From Pseudomonas sp. JUb42 (GTDB taxonomy: Bacteria; Pseudomonadota; Gammaproteobacteria; Pseudomonadales; Pseudomonadaceae), in assembly GCF_024807945.1 (NCBI RefSeq), contig NZ_JANUFD010000012.1:62001-126000 (forward strand): a stretch of 64,000 nucleotides of DNA, written 5' to 3'. The notes under the pieces are model-generated. The model was not told the DNA's origin and searched no databases. It saw only the letters and a list, made by a program, of their open reading frames with translations. Below, one piece after another: positions 8,088-17,366 of this stretch. Within the stretch, counting starts at the first letter, position 1, and the number at the start of each line of letters is the position of its first letter. The translations under genes were made by a program, and so were the position numbers.

Positions 8088-9889
8088 GCACCTCCTTGCT
8101 GGGCGCGGGCGGCGGCATCACGCTCGTTGAGACGCTGGATGGTTTCGTCACGCACTTTTTGATAACGCGGGGCGAAGTGCGGGAGCAGCAGGCGCGACCA
8201 TGAGGTGATGATCTTGCTGGCTTCCTGAGGGCAACGCGCGGCGCGGTTCTTGGGCAGCAGGCCATTTTCGACGATGGACGAGTAATACTGCGGGTCACGA
8301 CCGTAGATCATGCACAGCAGGTTGTAATAGCGCTGTTCGTTCAACGAATGCTCGTCCGAGAACGCGCTGTTATCCGGCGTGCCGTTTTCCAGTGAGGCGT
8401 TGGTCTTGAACCACAGGGCAGTCATCGACAGCACGCGGGTGAGTTGTTCGGCGGTTTCGCTGTCGCTGAAATGCAGCAGGATCATGCTCGCCGCCATCTG
8501 ATCGACAGCGTCTTCCTCGCGTCCCGTTGCAGGCAGATCCAGCAGGTCGATAAAGGCATGCCCGGTTTCATGCAGCAGGATAAAGCGCAGGTTGTACTTC
8601 ACGTACTCGGCGAGAAACATCGGGTCATGGTTGGTGTTGAGCTTGTCGGCCTGATGCAGCAGGTAGTCGACCAGTTCGTAGCACAGGTAAATAGCCGAGT
8701 CCTTCGGGCTGTAGAACGCGTTCACTGCGCCGCACTCGGTGCCCACGTAATGCAGGGTGCGTGGCATCACGAACAGGCCGTCCATCGCATCGATTTCAAG
8801 GTTGCCGACCAGCAGATCGGCGTCGCGGGTAAAGCGATAGGCATCTTCAAGCTTGGCGCTGCGCGGGGCCTGATAGGTGTAGGAGAAGCGCGTGCCCTTG
8901 CCTTCGGAAGGGTCGTTGGCGTCCTGAGCGTCGCGCTGGGCCTGGCGGGTCGGCATTTGCGTCGGCTGTTGTGCGGTCTGTTGCGCGGGCGCAGGCCGTT
9001 GCCCGTTTTGTCCGCCGCCATTGCCTTGAGCTGCCGTGCCTTCGGATTGACGTTTGGCCGCCTGGGCCAGGGCCGACAGGGTTGAGTAGTTCGGTTCCAG
9101 GTTGGGGCGAGGAATATCGAAAGGTTCGAAACTGTTGGAGATCAGCACCGCCATCGGCTGCATGTCCGAGTCCAGGTCGTTGTTCCAGACCAGGTCAAAA
9201 CCGCGGATCTGATCGCCACGCTGTTCGTAACGGCTGTAGTACTTGTTGTTGCCACGGTCGCCGGCAGTGATGAACAAATCACCCTTGCGGAACTTGTACG
9301 TGACATGGGACTGGCTGTCGTTGTTCAGGTCCTCGTAGAGGGTATCGATCCGCCGCGGTTCGGCACCCGGAACCACGACCAGCTCCAGGGATATTCTTTT
9401 GTCTGCCGAATCGAGGTCCACCATATTGGTGTCCTTGGGGCTGGTGATGACGGTCAGCACCTTCGACGGATAACCCAGGGTAATGCCGGTCTTGGGGTCG
9501 CGAATGGTCTTCCAGCCGGCCTTTTCCCGGGTATTGAGCGCCGAGCCGCCCAGATGAACGGCGAGGTCGGCATCCAGTTGGCCGGTGGCGGGTTGGTTGA
9601 ACTTGCGCTGAATAACGGCAATCGCGTCACGAGTGCCTTTGCCGAAGCTGCCATCAATCCAGCCGTTATAGACGCCGAACCAGACCAGGCTTTCCTGGAT
9701 CAGCTTGCGCTCATCGAGATTCAGCAGGTCTTCGATGCGGTCGCTGCCTTCATTGGCATAGGCACTGGCAGCGGCGGGGGCATACGGATTGACGGCGTAA
9801 GGATTGGCGGACGGTGTAGTGGCCGCCTGGGAGGGCAGGGATAGCCCGCAGAGTGTCGAAACCGAAGTGAACAACGCTGCGCGCAGCAT
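8084..9889 (-). CDS. Exported putative metallopeptidase (DUF4344-like) with peptidoglycan-binding domain
   Basis: About 600 residues counting from ATG at 9889 (MLRAALFTSVSTLCGLSLPS, a signal peptide ending near SQA); the frame is open to 9940. Around residues 55-110, ERKLIQESLVWFGVYNGWID plus GSFGKGTRDAIAVIQ fits a peptidoglycan-binding type 1 fold. A low-complexity Gln/Pro linker follows, then a C-terminal domain with HETGHAFID and a downstream acidic EEDAVDQMA, matching the HExxH...E layout of DUF4344 metallopeptidases. Activity in the periplasm on protein or cell wall is inference. It heads a coupled three-gene unit; the shared element at 9964-10002 lies about 75 bases upstream. Confidence 0.82.
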   Translation of the reverse strand: MLRAALFTSVSTLCGLSLPSQAATTPSANPYAVNPYAPAAASAYANEGSDRIEDLLNLDERKLIQESLVWFGVYNGWIDGSFGKGTRDAIAVIQRKFNQPATGQLDADLAVHLGGSALNTREKAGWKTIRDPKTGITLGYPSKVLTVITSPKDTNMVDLDSADKRISLELVVVPGAEPRRIDTLYEDLNNDSQSHVTYKFRKGDLFITAGDRGNNKYYSRYEQRGDQIRGFDLVWNNDLDSDMQPMAVLISNSFEPFDIPRPNLEPNYSTLSALAQAAKRQSEGTAAQGNGGGQNGQRPAPAQQTAQQPTQMPTRQAQRDAQDANDPSEGKGTRFSYTYQAPRSAKLEDAYRFTRDADLLVGNLEIDAMDGLFVMPRTLHYVGTECGAVNAFYSPKDSAIYLCYELVDYLLHQADKLNTNHDPMFLAEYVKYNLRFILLHETGHAFIDLLDLPATGREEDAVDQMAASMILLHFSDSETAEQLTRVLSMTALWFKTNASLENGTPDNSAFSDEHSLNEQRYYNLLCMIYGRDPQYYSSIVENGLLPKNRAARCPQEASKIITSWSRLLLPHFAPRYQKVRDETIQRLNERDAAARAQQGGA

Positions 9890-9963
9890 GCGACTTTTCC
9901 AGCTACTTGCGCAGCCAGACACAACCGTCCATGTCGTCAATGGAATAGCCCCCAGGCATGTTT

Positions 9964-10002
9964 AATTATGTTACAAATCTTCTAATGCTTTGCCGGGGAC
10001 TG
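9964..10002 (-). promoter_or_regulatory. Shared upstream element, copy B
   Basis: On the minus strand it reads CAGTCCCCGGCAAAG, a short spacer, then GATTTGTAACATAATT. It matches copy A at 6095-6131 with a two-base length difference in the spacer and lies at a similar distance before its gene. The regulator is not known. Confidence 0.55.
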
Positions 10003-10055
10003 TCAAACTAGCGAGACACAGAAGTGTGGAGTTCAACACACTAATGCGCGCACGG

Positions 10056-10146
10056 TCAGGAGCGAACTTGTTCGCCAGACGGTATTTCAAATATCAACAC
10101 AAGCATCTGAATGCCCCGCCTCCTCGCGAATAAGTTCGCTTCTGCC
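10056..10146 (+). repeat. Degenerate REP pair
   Basis: GGAGCGAACTTGTTCGCCAG at 10060 and CTCGCGAATAAGTTCGCTTC at 10122 form inverted arms around a 40-base spacer. It is a diverged member of the same family as the pair at 4227-4316. The surrounding 9890-10366 stretch otherwise holds only element B and a doubtful small ORF. Confidence 0.65.
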
Positions 10147-10241
10147 ACCCTTGCAATGGTTATTGATGCAAGAGTATTGGCAACTTGCCATCACCGAGAA
10201 AAAACGATAAACGGTCGTGCAAGTCAGGGTGTTCTTAAATG

Positions 10242-10349
10242 TCAGAGCCCCTTCAATTTCTCTTTCTCAACGGCAAGATCCACTGCACTCAAAGGCACAT
10301 ATCCTTCAGCCGACGCCGTCTGCTGGCGGACCAGTGCCTGGTCTTGCAT
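10242..10349 (-). CDS. Possible 35-residue small ORF or gene remnant
   Basis: Starts 17 bases after the TonB-receptor stop and encodes a peptide beginning MQDQALVRQQTASAEGYVPL and ending EKEKLKGL. The amino-acid composition looks like real protein, but no ribosome-binding site is visible, so it may be the tail of a lost gene. No function can be assigned. Confidence 0.25.
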   Translation of the reverse strand: MQDQALVRQQTASAEGYVPLSAVDLAVEKEKLKGL

Positions 10350-10366
10350 TATTTTCGATGCCGGAG

Positions 10367-12775
10367 CTAAAAACGCAGGGTGGTGGACAGCATCAGTTGC
10401 CGGGGATCGCCTACGGAGACCATGTTGCTGTTCACGCTGGACGGGTAGTAGCGGGTGTCGAACAGGTTGTTGACGTTCAATTGCAGTTGCAGCGGATGGC
10501 TGGCTACACGCAGGTCATAACGGACAAAGGCATCCATTACCGTGTAGGCGGGCAGGTCGAAAGTATTGGCCGGGTCGCCGGGGCGCTCACTGACATAGCG
10601 GGGGCCGCCGCCGACACGCAATCGGTCGTCCCCCAGCCATTGCCCGAGATCGTGGCTCAGATAGAGCGAAGCGCTTTGCCGGGGTACGTTTTGCAGGCGA
10701 TTGCCCTTCAGGCTTGGGTCCTTGGTGACCAGAGCATCGGTGAAGGCGTAGGCAGCCATGACTTCCCAGGTATCGCTCAGGCGCCCGCCGAGTTCGAACT
10801 CGACGCCCCGGGAATGCGCTGCACCGGCATTACGGCTGACCGGCAGATCGTTGACGGTCTCACTGACGAGAATGTTGCGCTTGCGGATGTCGTAGATCGC
10901 GATGCTTGCCGACAGGCCATTTTGCTCTTCGTACTTGATACCGCTTTCCCAGGCCCTGGCTCGCTCGGGTTCTATCGCCGAGTCGATGATCTGCACGGAA
11001 GAGGCATTGAGCGGTGCGATGCTCGAGTTGGGCTTGAGCGATTCGCTGTAGCTGACATAGGTCGACCACTGCGGCGCCCAATGGTAGACCAGCCCTGCGC
11101 TGGGTATGAACGCACTGCCGTTGATATCGGTATTGGCATGGAAGGACCGACCCCGGCCGGCATATTGGTCGTAGGTCAGCAAGCGCCCGCCAACGATGGC
11201 GATCCATTGTTCGTTGAGGTGGATGGAGTCCCTGGCATAGAGCGCCTGCGTACGCAGGCGGTCGCTCTGGTCACTGTCGCTGGCTGAAACCCTGGTCGGC
11301 GCAGCATCCTGGCCGTACAACGGGTTCAGGTAGCTGAACGCAGTGGTACTGGGTTGGCGGATCAGGTCGCTGCGAAAGTACAGGCGGTGTTCGTCGACGA
11401 CGCCGAACAACAGGTCATGTTTCATAGCGAGAAAATCGTGTTCGCCGGATAACTCGGTATAGATCTGCCGATCATTGCTGTCGGAGTCCAGTGTGCCGTC
11501 GAGGCTGCGGGTGAGAGTGCCCGTGGCCGCATTCACGCCGGTAATACGCACCTGATAGGCGTCATAGCTTTCCTGGTTGTAGCTGGCGGACATGCGCAGT
11601 TGCCACGCGTCATTGAGCCGATATTCATAGTCCAGCTTGGCCAGTTGCGAACGTCCGCGCATGTCGTTGAAATGTTCGTCCAGGCGCCGATCGTAAGGAA
11701 TATCGAGTACATGCCCGGTGACCGGATTGATCGCCGTGCCCCGGTCGAATGGGGTCACGTACTCGCGGCTTTCGAGGGCGAGGCGAACCTCGCTCTGTTC
11801 GCCGTACCAGGCCAGGGACGGCGCGACCAGGTCCTCGCGGTGCACACCGTAGTTGCGCCAATAGGTTTCGTCCTGATGGTCGAGGATCAATCGATAAGCG
11901 AAGCCTGACTGACCCAGGGGGCCGGTGCTGTCCAGGGTCACGGTGGAACCGTCGCGACCCTGGGCGAACGCGGAAATTTTGCTCTGCAACTCGTTCTGCG
12001 CCCGCAGCTCAGGAGTCTTGGACACCACATTGATCATTCCGCCGGGATCCTGAATCCCGTAGAGCAGGGCGCTCGGGCCTTTGAGCACCTCAATGTGATC
12101 GGTGGTGGCGTTGAAATTGCGGCCCTGGATACTGGTCATGCCATCGCGCAGGATCGAGCCGTCGCGGTTATCACCGAAGCCGCGCTTCATCAGCGTGTCC
12201 TGGGTGCTGCCGAGGGTATTGCCTTGGGTCACGCCGCTGATATTGCGCAGGGCGTCGTCCAGATTGCGCGGTTTCTGGTCCTGCAACACGGCGTTGGGCA
12301 CCCGGCTGATGGCCTGGGGCTGTTCGATCCACGGGGTAGCGGTATGGCTGATCTGGACCGTCGGCTCGGGTTGATAGCCTTCCCGGCCCTGACTGCGGAT
12401 GTCCAGATCCTGTAACTGGATCACTTGACCCTTTTCCGCCGTTGCGCGAATGGCAATCGTCTGAGCGTCGAGTCGCTGCCAGGCAAAGCCGGAGGTGGCG
12501 AGAAGCCGGGACAATGCTTGCAGCGGCGTCATGCGACCTTCGAGGGGCGGGGCTTGCCAGGCTGCGATGCTGTCGTCGTTGTAGGCGATGTTCAGCCGGG
12601 TCAGCCGACTTAACTGCGCCAGGCTGTCAGCGAGGGACTGGGGCGGCAGATCGAAGTCATAAAGGCTGCCGGATTCAGGTAGCGGCGCCGTGACAGGCAG
12701 GGTGTCGCCCAGGCCCGTACAGCTCCAGCTGTTGAGAGTCGACGCCAGCAAGAATGTCAGTAACCGGCGTCGCAT
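10367..12775 (-). CDS. TonB-dependent siderophore receptor with signalling domain
   Basis: 802 residues, outer membrane. After the signal peptide comes a secretin/TonB short N-terminal (STN) domain at about 40-110 (DFDLPPQSLADSLAQLSRLT), which talks to a FecR-type protein. The plug follows (about 140-260; IEVLKGPSALLYGIQDPGGM is the typical GPSALLYG segment), then a 22-strand barrel ending in STTLRF with the terminal Phe. The VNNLFDTRYY motif is typical of ferric-siderophore receptors. A FecR/FecI pair lies directly upstream, so expression is likely induced by the transported siderophore. Ligand unknown. Confidence 0.94.
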   Translation of the reverse strand: MRRRLLTFLLASTLNSWSCTGLGDTLPVTAPLPESGSLYDFDLPPQSLADSLAQLSRLTRLNIAYNDDSIAAWQAPPLEGRMTPLQALSRLLATSGFAWQRLDAQTIAIRATAEKGQVIQLQDLDIRSQGREGYQPEPTVQISHTATPWIEQPQAISRVPNAVLQDQKPRNLDDALRNISGVTQGNTLGSTQDTLMKRGFGDNRDGSILRDGMTSIQGRNFNATTDHIEVLKGPSALLYGIQDPGGMINVVSKTPELRAQNELQSKISAFAQGRDGSTVTLDSTGPLGQSGFAYRLILDHQDETYWRNYGVHREDLVAPSLAWYGEQSEVRLALESREYVTPFDRGTAINPVTGHVLDIPYDRRLDEHFNDMRGRSQLAKLDYEYRLNDAWQLRMSASYNQESYDAYQVRITGVNAATGTLTRSLDGTLDSDSNDRQIYTELSGEHDFLAMKHDLLFGVVDEHRLYFRSDLIRQPSTTAFSYLNPLYGQDAAPTRVSASDSDQSDRLRTQALYARDSIHLNEQWIAIVGGRLLTYDQYAGRGRSFHANTDINGSAFIPSAGLVYHWAPQWSTYVSYSESLKPNSSIAPLNASSVQIIDSAIEPERARAWESGIKYEEQNGLSASIAIYDIRKRNILVSETVNDLPVSRNAGAAHSRGVEFELGGRLSDTWEVMAAYAFTDALVTKDPSLKGNRLQNVPRQSASLYLSHDLGQWLGDDRLRVGGGPRYVSERPGDPANTFDLPAYTVMDAFVRYDLRVASHPLQLQLNVNNLFDTRYYPSSVNSNMVSVGDPRQLMLSTTLRF

Positions 12776-12842
12776 AGAGGCTAGCTCTTCTACATCACAA
12801 AGATGCGAATATATCTCATTAGCGTGCTGGCGTGAATGCCTG

Positions 12843-13853
12843 TTACCAGATCACTACAGTGCCGCCCGGCAGGCGCTTGAGCGAGAAGCCCAGCAGGGAC
12901 TGCATGGCCATGAGAATGGCCTGGGGATCCTGGGTGGTGAAATCGCCGCTGACGGGCCGTCCGGCCAGTTCATGGTTGAGCAGCACGATGCGCTCCGGGT
13001 AATAGCGCTGGAGCACTTGCAGGGCATCCTTGAGCGGCTGTTGGCGCAGGCTTATCCGGCCCTCACGCCAGCCGAGTGCCTGTTGCGCGTTGACCATTTC
13101 CAGGTTGCCAAGGCCCTTGGCGCCGAAACCCACCCGCTGCCCGGCAGTCAGTTGCTGTTGCGCATGGCCGACGGCATCGACGCCGACGCGGCCCTGTTCG
13201 ACGGTGACCTGGGTGTTTTCCGCGCCCAGGCGTACTTCGAACTGAGTGCCGAGGACGCGCACATCGCCGTCGCCGGTGCGGACAACGAACGGTTCGCCGT
13301 TGTGAAACACATGGAAATACGCCGCCCCGCGAGTGAGGCGGATATCCCGATAGCCCGCGCCCAGGGATACGGAAATAGCGCTGTCGCCGTCCAGTGTCAC
13401 TTCGCTGCCATCGGCCAGTACCAGCGATTGCACCTGGCCGGGAAGCGTGTGGTAGTCAGCCAGGGCGTTTTCCATCCAGCGCTCGGGCCGGGTGGTGATG
13501 CTCAGGGTAATGGCGATGACGACGGTCGCGGCAATGGCGGCAGCCGCGGCCTTCAGGCGCCGCCGACGTTTGCCCAGGGCATGCTGCTGCACGTAGGCAT
13601 TGAGGGCGCTGGCGTCCTCTTTGGCGATACGGGCGGCCGGTGCCGCCGTCAGCAGCCACAACTCCCTGGCCTCGGCGAAAGCCTGGGCGTTGACGGGATC
13701 ATCGGCCAGCCACTGTTCGAGTTGGTGTTGCTCGGCGGCAGGTAGCACCCGGACATCCAGGTACTGATTGGCGGGACGCGACGCCAGGCGCGAAAGCCAC
13801 GACAGGGCGGTGTCCTCGCGCTGCTTGGCCGAGGTTGGGCTGACCAGTTTCAT
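12843..13853 (-). CDS. FecR-family anti-sigma/sigma regulator
   Basis: Inner-membrane signal relay between the receptor and the ECF sigma factor. Start ATG at 13853, 2 bases after the sigma stop. The cytoplasmic N-terminal part (about 1-95) has the DUF4880-like pattern ALSWLSRLASRPA and AFAEARELWLL; a single membrane segment lies near 100-118 (AAAAAIAATVVIAITLSI); the periplasmic FecR domain has LADGSEVTLDGDSAISV, FVVRTGDGDVRVLGTQFEVR and, near the end, an STN-like module (LLGFSLKRLPGGTVVIW). The gene order sigma-FecR-receptor is the standard cell-surface signalling layout. Confidence 0.93.
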   Translation of the reverse strand: MKLVSPTSAKQREDTALSWLSRLASRPANQYLDVRVLPAAEQHQLEQWLADDPVNAQAFAEARELWLLTAAPAARIAKEDASALNAYVQQHALGKRRRRLKAAAAAIAATVVIAITLSITTRPERWMENALADYHTLPGQVQSLVLADGSEVTLDGDSAISVSLGAGYRDIRLTRGAAYFHVFHNGEPFVVRTGDGDVRVLGTQFEVRLGAENTQVTVEQGRVGVDAVGHAQQQLTAGQRVGFGAKGLGNLEMVNAQQALGWREGRISLRQQPLKDALQVLQRYYPERIVLLNHELAGRPVSGDFTTQDPQAILMAMQSLLGFSLKRLPGGTVVIW

Positions 13854-13855
13854 CG

Positions 13856-14413
13856 TTATGCCTCTGGCCCCTGTTGCCGGCGTTTGCACGCCTGGAGCGC
13901 GCGCATCATGTGCTTTTCGACAGCACTGACCGACAAGTCGAGGGTGCTGGCGATGTCCGTATAGCTCAGCCCATGAATTCTGTTGAGAAGAAAGATATGG
14001 CGCGTTCGCTCGGGCAGTTTACGCAAAATCTCTTCGATTTTGTCGAGTTCGCGGCTGGCGTCTTCGGCGTCCTCCAGCATCGACTGGCGTGTCTGGATGT
14101 CTTCGCTCACCAGAAAGGGCTCGGCCTTGAACTGGGTATTCTGAGTGCGCAGATGATCGATCGCCAGGTTGCGAGCGCTGCGCATCATGTATTGATCGAG
14201 GTTTTCAACCTGCACATCGCGGCGCCGCCAGAGTCGGATGAACAGCTCCTGGCAGAGATCGGCGGCAATCGAGCGGCATGACACCCAACGCTGGAGACGC
14301 TTTTCCAGCTGCGGTTTTTGCCGCAGGAAAGTGTCGAGCACGTCTTGCGAGCCCGCGCTGCCTTGGCGTGGCAGTTCAGTTCCGCTGTCGTTGGGTGGGG
14401 AGGGCATGCGCAT
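13856..14413 (-). CDS. ECF sigma factor, FecI/iron-starvation type
   Basis: About 185 residues. Region 2 is seen in AADLCQELFIRLWRRRDV and MMRSARNLAIDHLR; region 4 in LPERTRHIFLLNRIHGLSYT followed by DIASTLDLSVSAVEKHMMRA. Possible starts are ATG at 14413 or 14407; neither has a strong ribosome-binding site, so the start is uncertain. It directs transcription of the linked receptor gene. A Fur-box-like sequence lies about 45 bases upstream, as expected for an iron-starvation sigma factor. Confidence 0.92.
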   Translation of the reverse strand: MRMPSPPNDSGTELPRQGSAGSQDVLDTFLRQKPQLEKRLQRWVSCRSIAADLCQELFIRLWRRRDVQVENLDQYMMRSARNLAIDHLRTQNTQFKAEPFLVSEDIQTRQSMLEDAEDASRELDKIEEILRKLPERTRHIFLLNRIHGLSYTDIASTLDLSVSAVEKHMMRALQACKRRQQGPEA

Positions 14414-14453
14414 GGGGGCTCGGAGGCAGGACAAGGCCGTGCGCGAATGTTAC

Positions 14454-14474
14454 AGGTTCTCGTTATCATTTGGA
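14454..14474 (-). promoter_or_regulatory. Probable Fur box
   Basis: On the minus strand: AAATGATAACGAGAACC, close to tandem NAT(A/T)AT-like hexamers (GATAAC GAGAAC). Its position just upstream of the ECF sigma gene supports iron control. Inference from consensus only. Confidence 0.5.
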
Positions 14475-14498
14475 AATGTGGTGTTGCGCAGGCACATA

Positions 14499-14586
14499 TG
14501 GGACCGGCTTTAGCCGGGAAGGCGTCCTGGCTGCTTGAGAGACAGCGGTGAATATACCGGCCTCTTCCCGGCTAAAGCCGGTCCCA
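14499..14586 (+). repeat. REP pair (CCGGCTTTAGCCGG family)
   Basis: TGGGACCGGCTTTAGCCGGG at 14499 and its complement ending at 14586 enclose about 42 bases. Each arm is itself a palindrome. A second member of this family is at 18089-18150. Confidence 0.85.
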
Positions 14587-14601
14587 CAGATATCATTGCG
14601 A

Positions 14602-16419
14602 CTAGCTACTTAATTGAGCGTCTTCCTCTTCCCGCCGGTCCGCCTCAAACAATTGCGCCAGCTCTGCACGGGCTTCAACCGCCGTCTGCATGACCTTGGC
14701 CTCATCGTCGTAGACCAGATGCTGGGCGTTGAGCACCTGTTCGTCGTGGCGCTTGAAGCGGTCGATACGGGCCTTGGCCTGTTCTTCGCTCAGGCCCAGG
14801 CCAACCAGGGTGCGGCGACTCATCTCAAGGCTTGAGTAGAAGGTCTCGCGAATCGCCTGGGCGTCCAGGTCCATCAGGCGGTGCACATGCTGCCGGTTAC
14901 GGGCGCGGGCGATGATCTTCATGTGCGGGTAGAGCTTGCGCACCAGTTCTGCGGTCTTGATGTTGGTGTCCGGATCGTCCGTGGCGATGACGAAGTATTC
15001 AGCCTGATCGACCTTGGCCGCACGAAGGATTTCCGGGCGCAGCGGATCACCGTAGAACACCGGGACATTGCCGAAGCTGCGGGTGAACTCAATGGTTTCC
15101 ACCGAGGTGTCGAGGGCGATAAAGGGAACGTTCTGGGCGCGCAATATCCGCGAAACGATCTGGCCCATACGGCCCATTCCGGCGATCACCACGCGCGGGG
15201 TATCGCCGTCGATGGCGCGGTATTCGTCCGGCACTTCCCGGGCGGGCACCGGCTTGGGCTTGATCAGACGGGAGATGGCCAGCAACAGCAGCGGCGTCAT
15301 GGCCATGGACAGGGTAATGGTGAGGACCAGGGTGTCATACAGACTGGCATCGAACAGGCCCTGATCGCGACCGATCTGGAAGACCACGAAGGCGAATTCA
15401 CCGCCTGCGGCGAGGACCAGACCCAGACGCAGCGCGCTTTGCCGACCCAGTCCCCCGGCCAGACGACCGATAAAGAACAGCAGCGGCAACTTGATGGCGA
15501 CCAGCAGCAAGGTCAGGCCGATCACAGTCACCGGCGTATTGATCAACAGGCTTAGGTTGGCGCCCATGCCGACACTAATAAAGAACAGCCCCAGCAGCAG
15601 GCCCTTGAAGGGTTCGATCTGGGCTTCCAGTTCGTGGCGGTATTCCGAGTCGGCCAGCAAGAGACCTGCGAGAAAGGCGCCAAGCGCCATGGACACGCCG
15701 ACCAGATCCATCAGCCATGCCGTACCGATGACCACCAGCAGGGCCGTGGCGGTGGAGACTTCCTGCAACTTGGTCTTGGCCACAGCACGAAACACCGGGC
15801 GCAGCAGATAGCGTCCGCCGACCACGACAATGGCAATGCTGCCCAAGACCCGCAAGCCGTGAGTCAGGCCGTCGCTGGTACCGGGCTCGTGGGTGGCGCC
15901 GGCCAGCAACGGGACCATGGCAATCAAGGGGATGGCCGCGATGTCCTGGAACAACAGAATGGCAAAGGCCAGGCGGCCATGGGGCGCGTTCAGTTCCTTG
16001 CGCTCGGCGAGGCTTTGCAGACCGAATGCAGTGGAAGACAGCGCCAGGCCAAGGCCGAGGACCACGGCGCTGTTGAGTGGCTGGCCAAAGGCGAGCAGGG
16101 CCACGCTGCCGATGACCAGACCGGTCAACAGCACCTGGGCCAGGCCGACACCGAACACAGCCTTGCGCATCACCCACAGGCGTTTGGGCGACAGTTCCAG
16201 GCCAATGATGAACAACAGCAGGACGACGCCCAGTTCGGAAATATGGCTGACGCTCTGTGGATTACCGATCAGGCCCAGTACCGATGGGCCGATGATAACA
16301 CCGGCGAACAGATAGCCGAGTACGGCGCCCAGTTGCAGGCGTTTCGCCAGCGGGACAATCAGAACAGCGGCAAGCAAAAATACAACAGCGGCCCCCAGCA
16401 GGCTCTCTTCATGGGGCAT
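14602..16419 (-). CDS. Monovalent cation:proton antiporter-2 family protein (Kef type)
   Basis: 605 residues in the inner membrane. The N-terminal 380 residues contain about 12 membrane segments with the CPA2 pattern (LFAGVIIGPSVLGLI, LALSSTAFGLQSLAE, LLFQDIAAIPL). A TrkA-N/KTN Rossmann domain follows (RVVIAGMGRMGQIVSRILR, then ALDTSVETIEFTRSFG and YFVIATDDPDTNIKTAELV), which senses nucleotide or glutathione adducts in relatives. The tail is acidic. Its probable role is potassium efflux or cytoplasmic pH control under electrophile stress. The start at 16419 has AAGGAG 8 bases upstream. Transcribed alone. Confidence 0.93.
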   Translation of the reverse strand: MPHEESLLGAAVVFLLAAVLIVPLAKRLQLGAVLGYLFAGVIIGPSVLGLIGNPQSVSHISELGVVLLLFIIGLELSPKRLWVMRKAVFGVGLAQVLLTGLVIGSVALLAFGQPLNSAVVLGLGLALSSTAFGLQSLAERKELNAPHGRLAFAILLFQDIAAIPLIAMVPLLAGATHEPGTSDGLTHGLRVLGSIAIVVVGGRYLLRPVFRAVAKTKLQEVSTATALLVVIGTAWLMDLVGVSMALGAFLAGLLLADSEYRHELEAQIEPFKGLLLGLFFISVGMGANLSLLINTPVTVIGLTLLLVAIKLPLLFFIGRLAGGLGRQSALRLGLVLAAGGEFAFVVFQIGRDQGLFDASLYDTLVLTITLSMAMTPLLLLAISRLIKPKPVPAREVPDEYRAIDGDTPRVVIAGMGRMGQIVSRILRAQNVPFIALDTSVETIEFTRSFGNVPVFYGDPLRPEILRAAKVDQAEYFVIATDDPDTNIKTAELVRKLYPHMKIIARARNRQHVHRLMDLDAQAIRETFYSSLEMSRRTLVGLGLSEEQAKARIDRFKRHDEQVLNAQHLVYDDEAKVMQTAVEARAELAQLFEADRREEEDAQLSS

Positions 16420-16662
16420 TGTGAACTCCTTGGTCTAGCGGATAACGGGCAAGCGATGGGTCGAACAGGGGGGCATTAAACCATGTGAACCTTGCAGATC
16501 TGCGTTCCAGAGGCTCTGCTGTCGGTCAATGGGTGGCGTTTTTTTGGGTTTTTTTGTCGGAATGTGCGCAAATCTGCGCAGGGGGGAGCTAACGCACAGG
16601 TGTGTGTCAGGTGCTGCTCATCGCGTAATATGGCGCATCGACGATTTCAGGAAATGTCCGCA

Positions 16663-16851
16663 ATGACCAACAAGCAGCGTTTGATGTACTCGATTCTGAT
16701 CGCCCTTACCGTACTTGCGATCATGCTCGGTCTGTCCCATTTGCAGAACAGCGGTGTGATTACCGAAGAGACCTTCAAGTACATCGCCGTGTCCGTGGCG
16801 GTGCTGGTGGTGGTGATCAATGGCTTCATGCGCCGCAAGGTCAAGCCCTGA
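16663..16851 (+). CDS. Small membrane protein, 62 residues
   Basis: Starts MTNKQRLMYSILIALTVLAI with an AGGA site 10 bases upstream (an in-frame ATG at 16654 is an alternative). Two hydrophobic segments (LMYSILIALTVLAIMLGL and YIAVSVAVLVVVINGF) suggest an inner-membrane hairpin with a basic tail RRKVKP. No family recognised. Confidence 0.7.
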   Translation: MTNKQRLMYSILIALTVLAIMLGLSHLQNSGVITEETFKYIAVSVAVLVVVINGFMRRKVKP

Positions 16852-16881
16852 GCGCATCGGCAGAGCCTGCGGGTTCGGTGG

Positions 16882-17247
16882 TTATTGCGCCTTCGAACCT
16901 TGCAGTGATTGCCAGGCCAGGGGATGCAGGCTGTAGCTCTTGTCCGCGTTCATGTGAATCACGCCCTCGTCACACAGGCGCTTGAGCACCTCGCGTACGC
17001 TGAGAAACGACATGGGAATATCCAGCTTCAACAGCTGGTTGTGCACACCGCGCACGCCCAGTGGATGGCCTGCTTCGCTGGCATGAACCAGAGCATCCAA
17101 CACCTTCAGACGCACCAGACTGGTACGCAGGCCGAAGCGTTTGAGCAATTGACGAATATGGTCGTTGCCCGGGCGATCCGTGCCCTGTGTTGGCGGCAGC
17201 GGCCGGGCCGCTGTGGTGGCTTTGCGATGCAGCAAGGTGCGATTCAT
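16882..17247 (-). CDS. Fur-family regulator, DNA-binding half only
   Basis: 121 residues. The region LLKRFGLRTSLVRLKVLDAL through SFLSVREVLKRLCDEGVIHM matches the winged-helix N-terminal half of Fur/Zur proteins. The protein ends shortly after, so the metal-binding dimerisation half, with its His clusters and CxxC, is absent. Start ATG at 17247 follows AAGGAG. It could still bind DNA but cannot sense metal in the usual way. A Fur-like box lies 120 bases upstream. Confidence 0.8.
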   Translation of the reverse strand: MNRTLLHRKATTAARPLPPTQGTDRPGNDHIRQLLKRFGLRTSLVRLKVLDALVHASEAGHPLGVRGVHNQLLKLDIPMSFLSVREVLKRLCDEGVIHMNADKSYSLHPLAWQSLQGSKAQ

Positions 17248-17366
17248 TAACTGCCAACTCCTTATTCGACTCGATTCAAACGACCTGCTTTCAATGAACG
17301 AATGAGGGCTGCAGTCATTCAGTGTTTATTGAAAATAAAGGCTAATACGAGTCATATTTTTATGCG

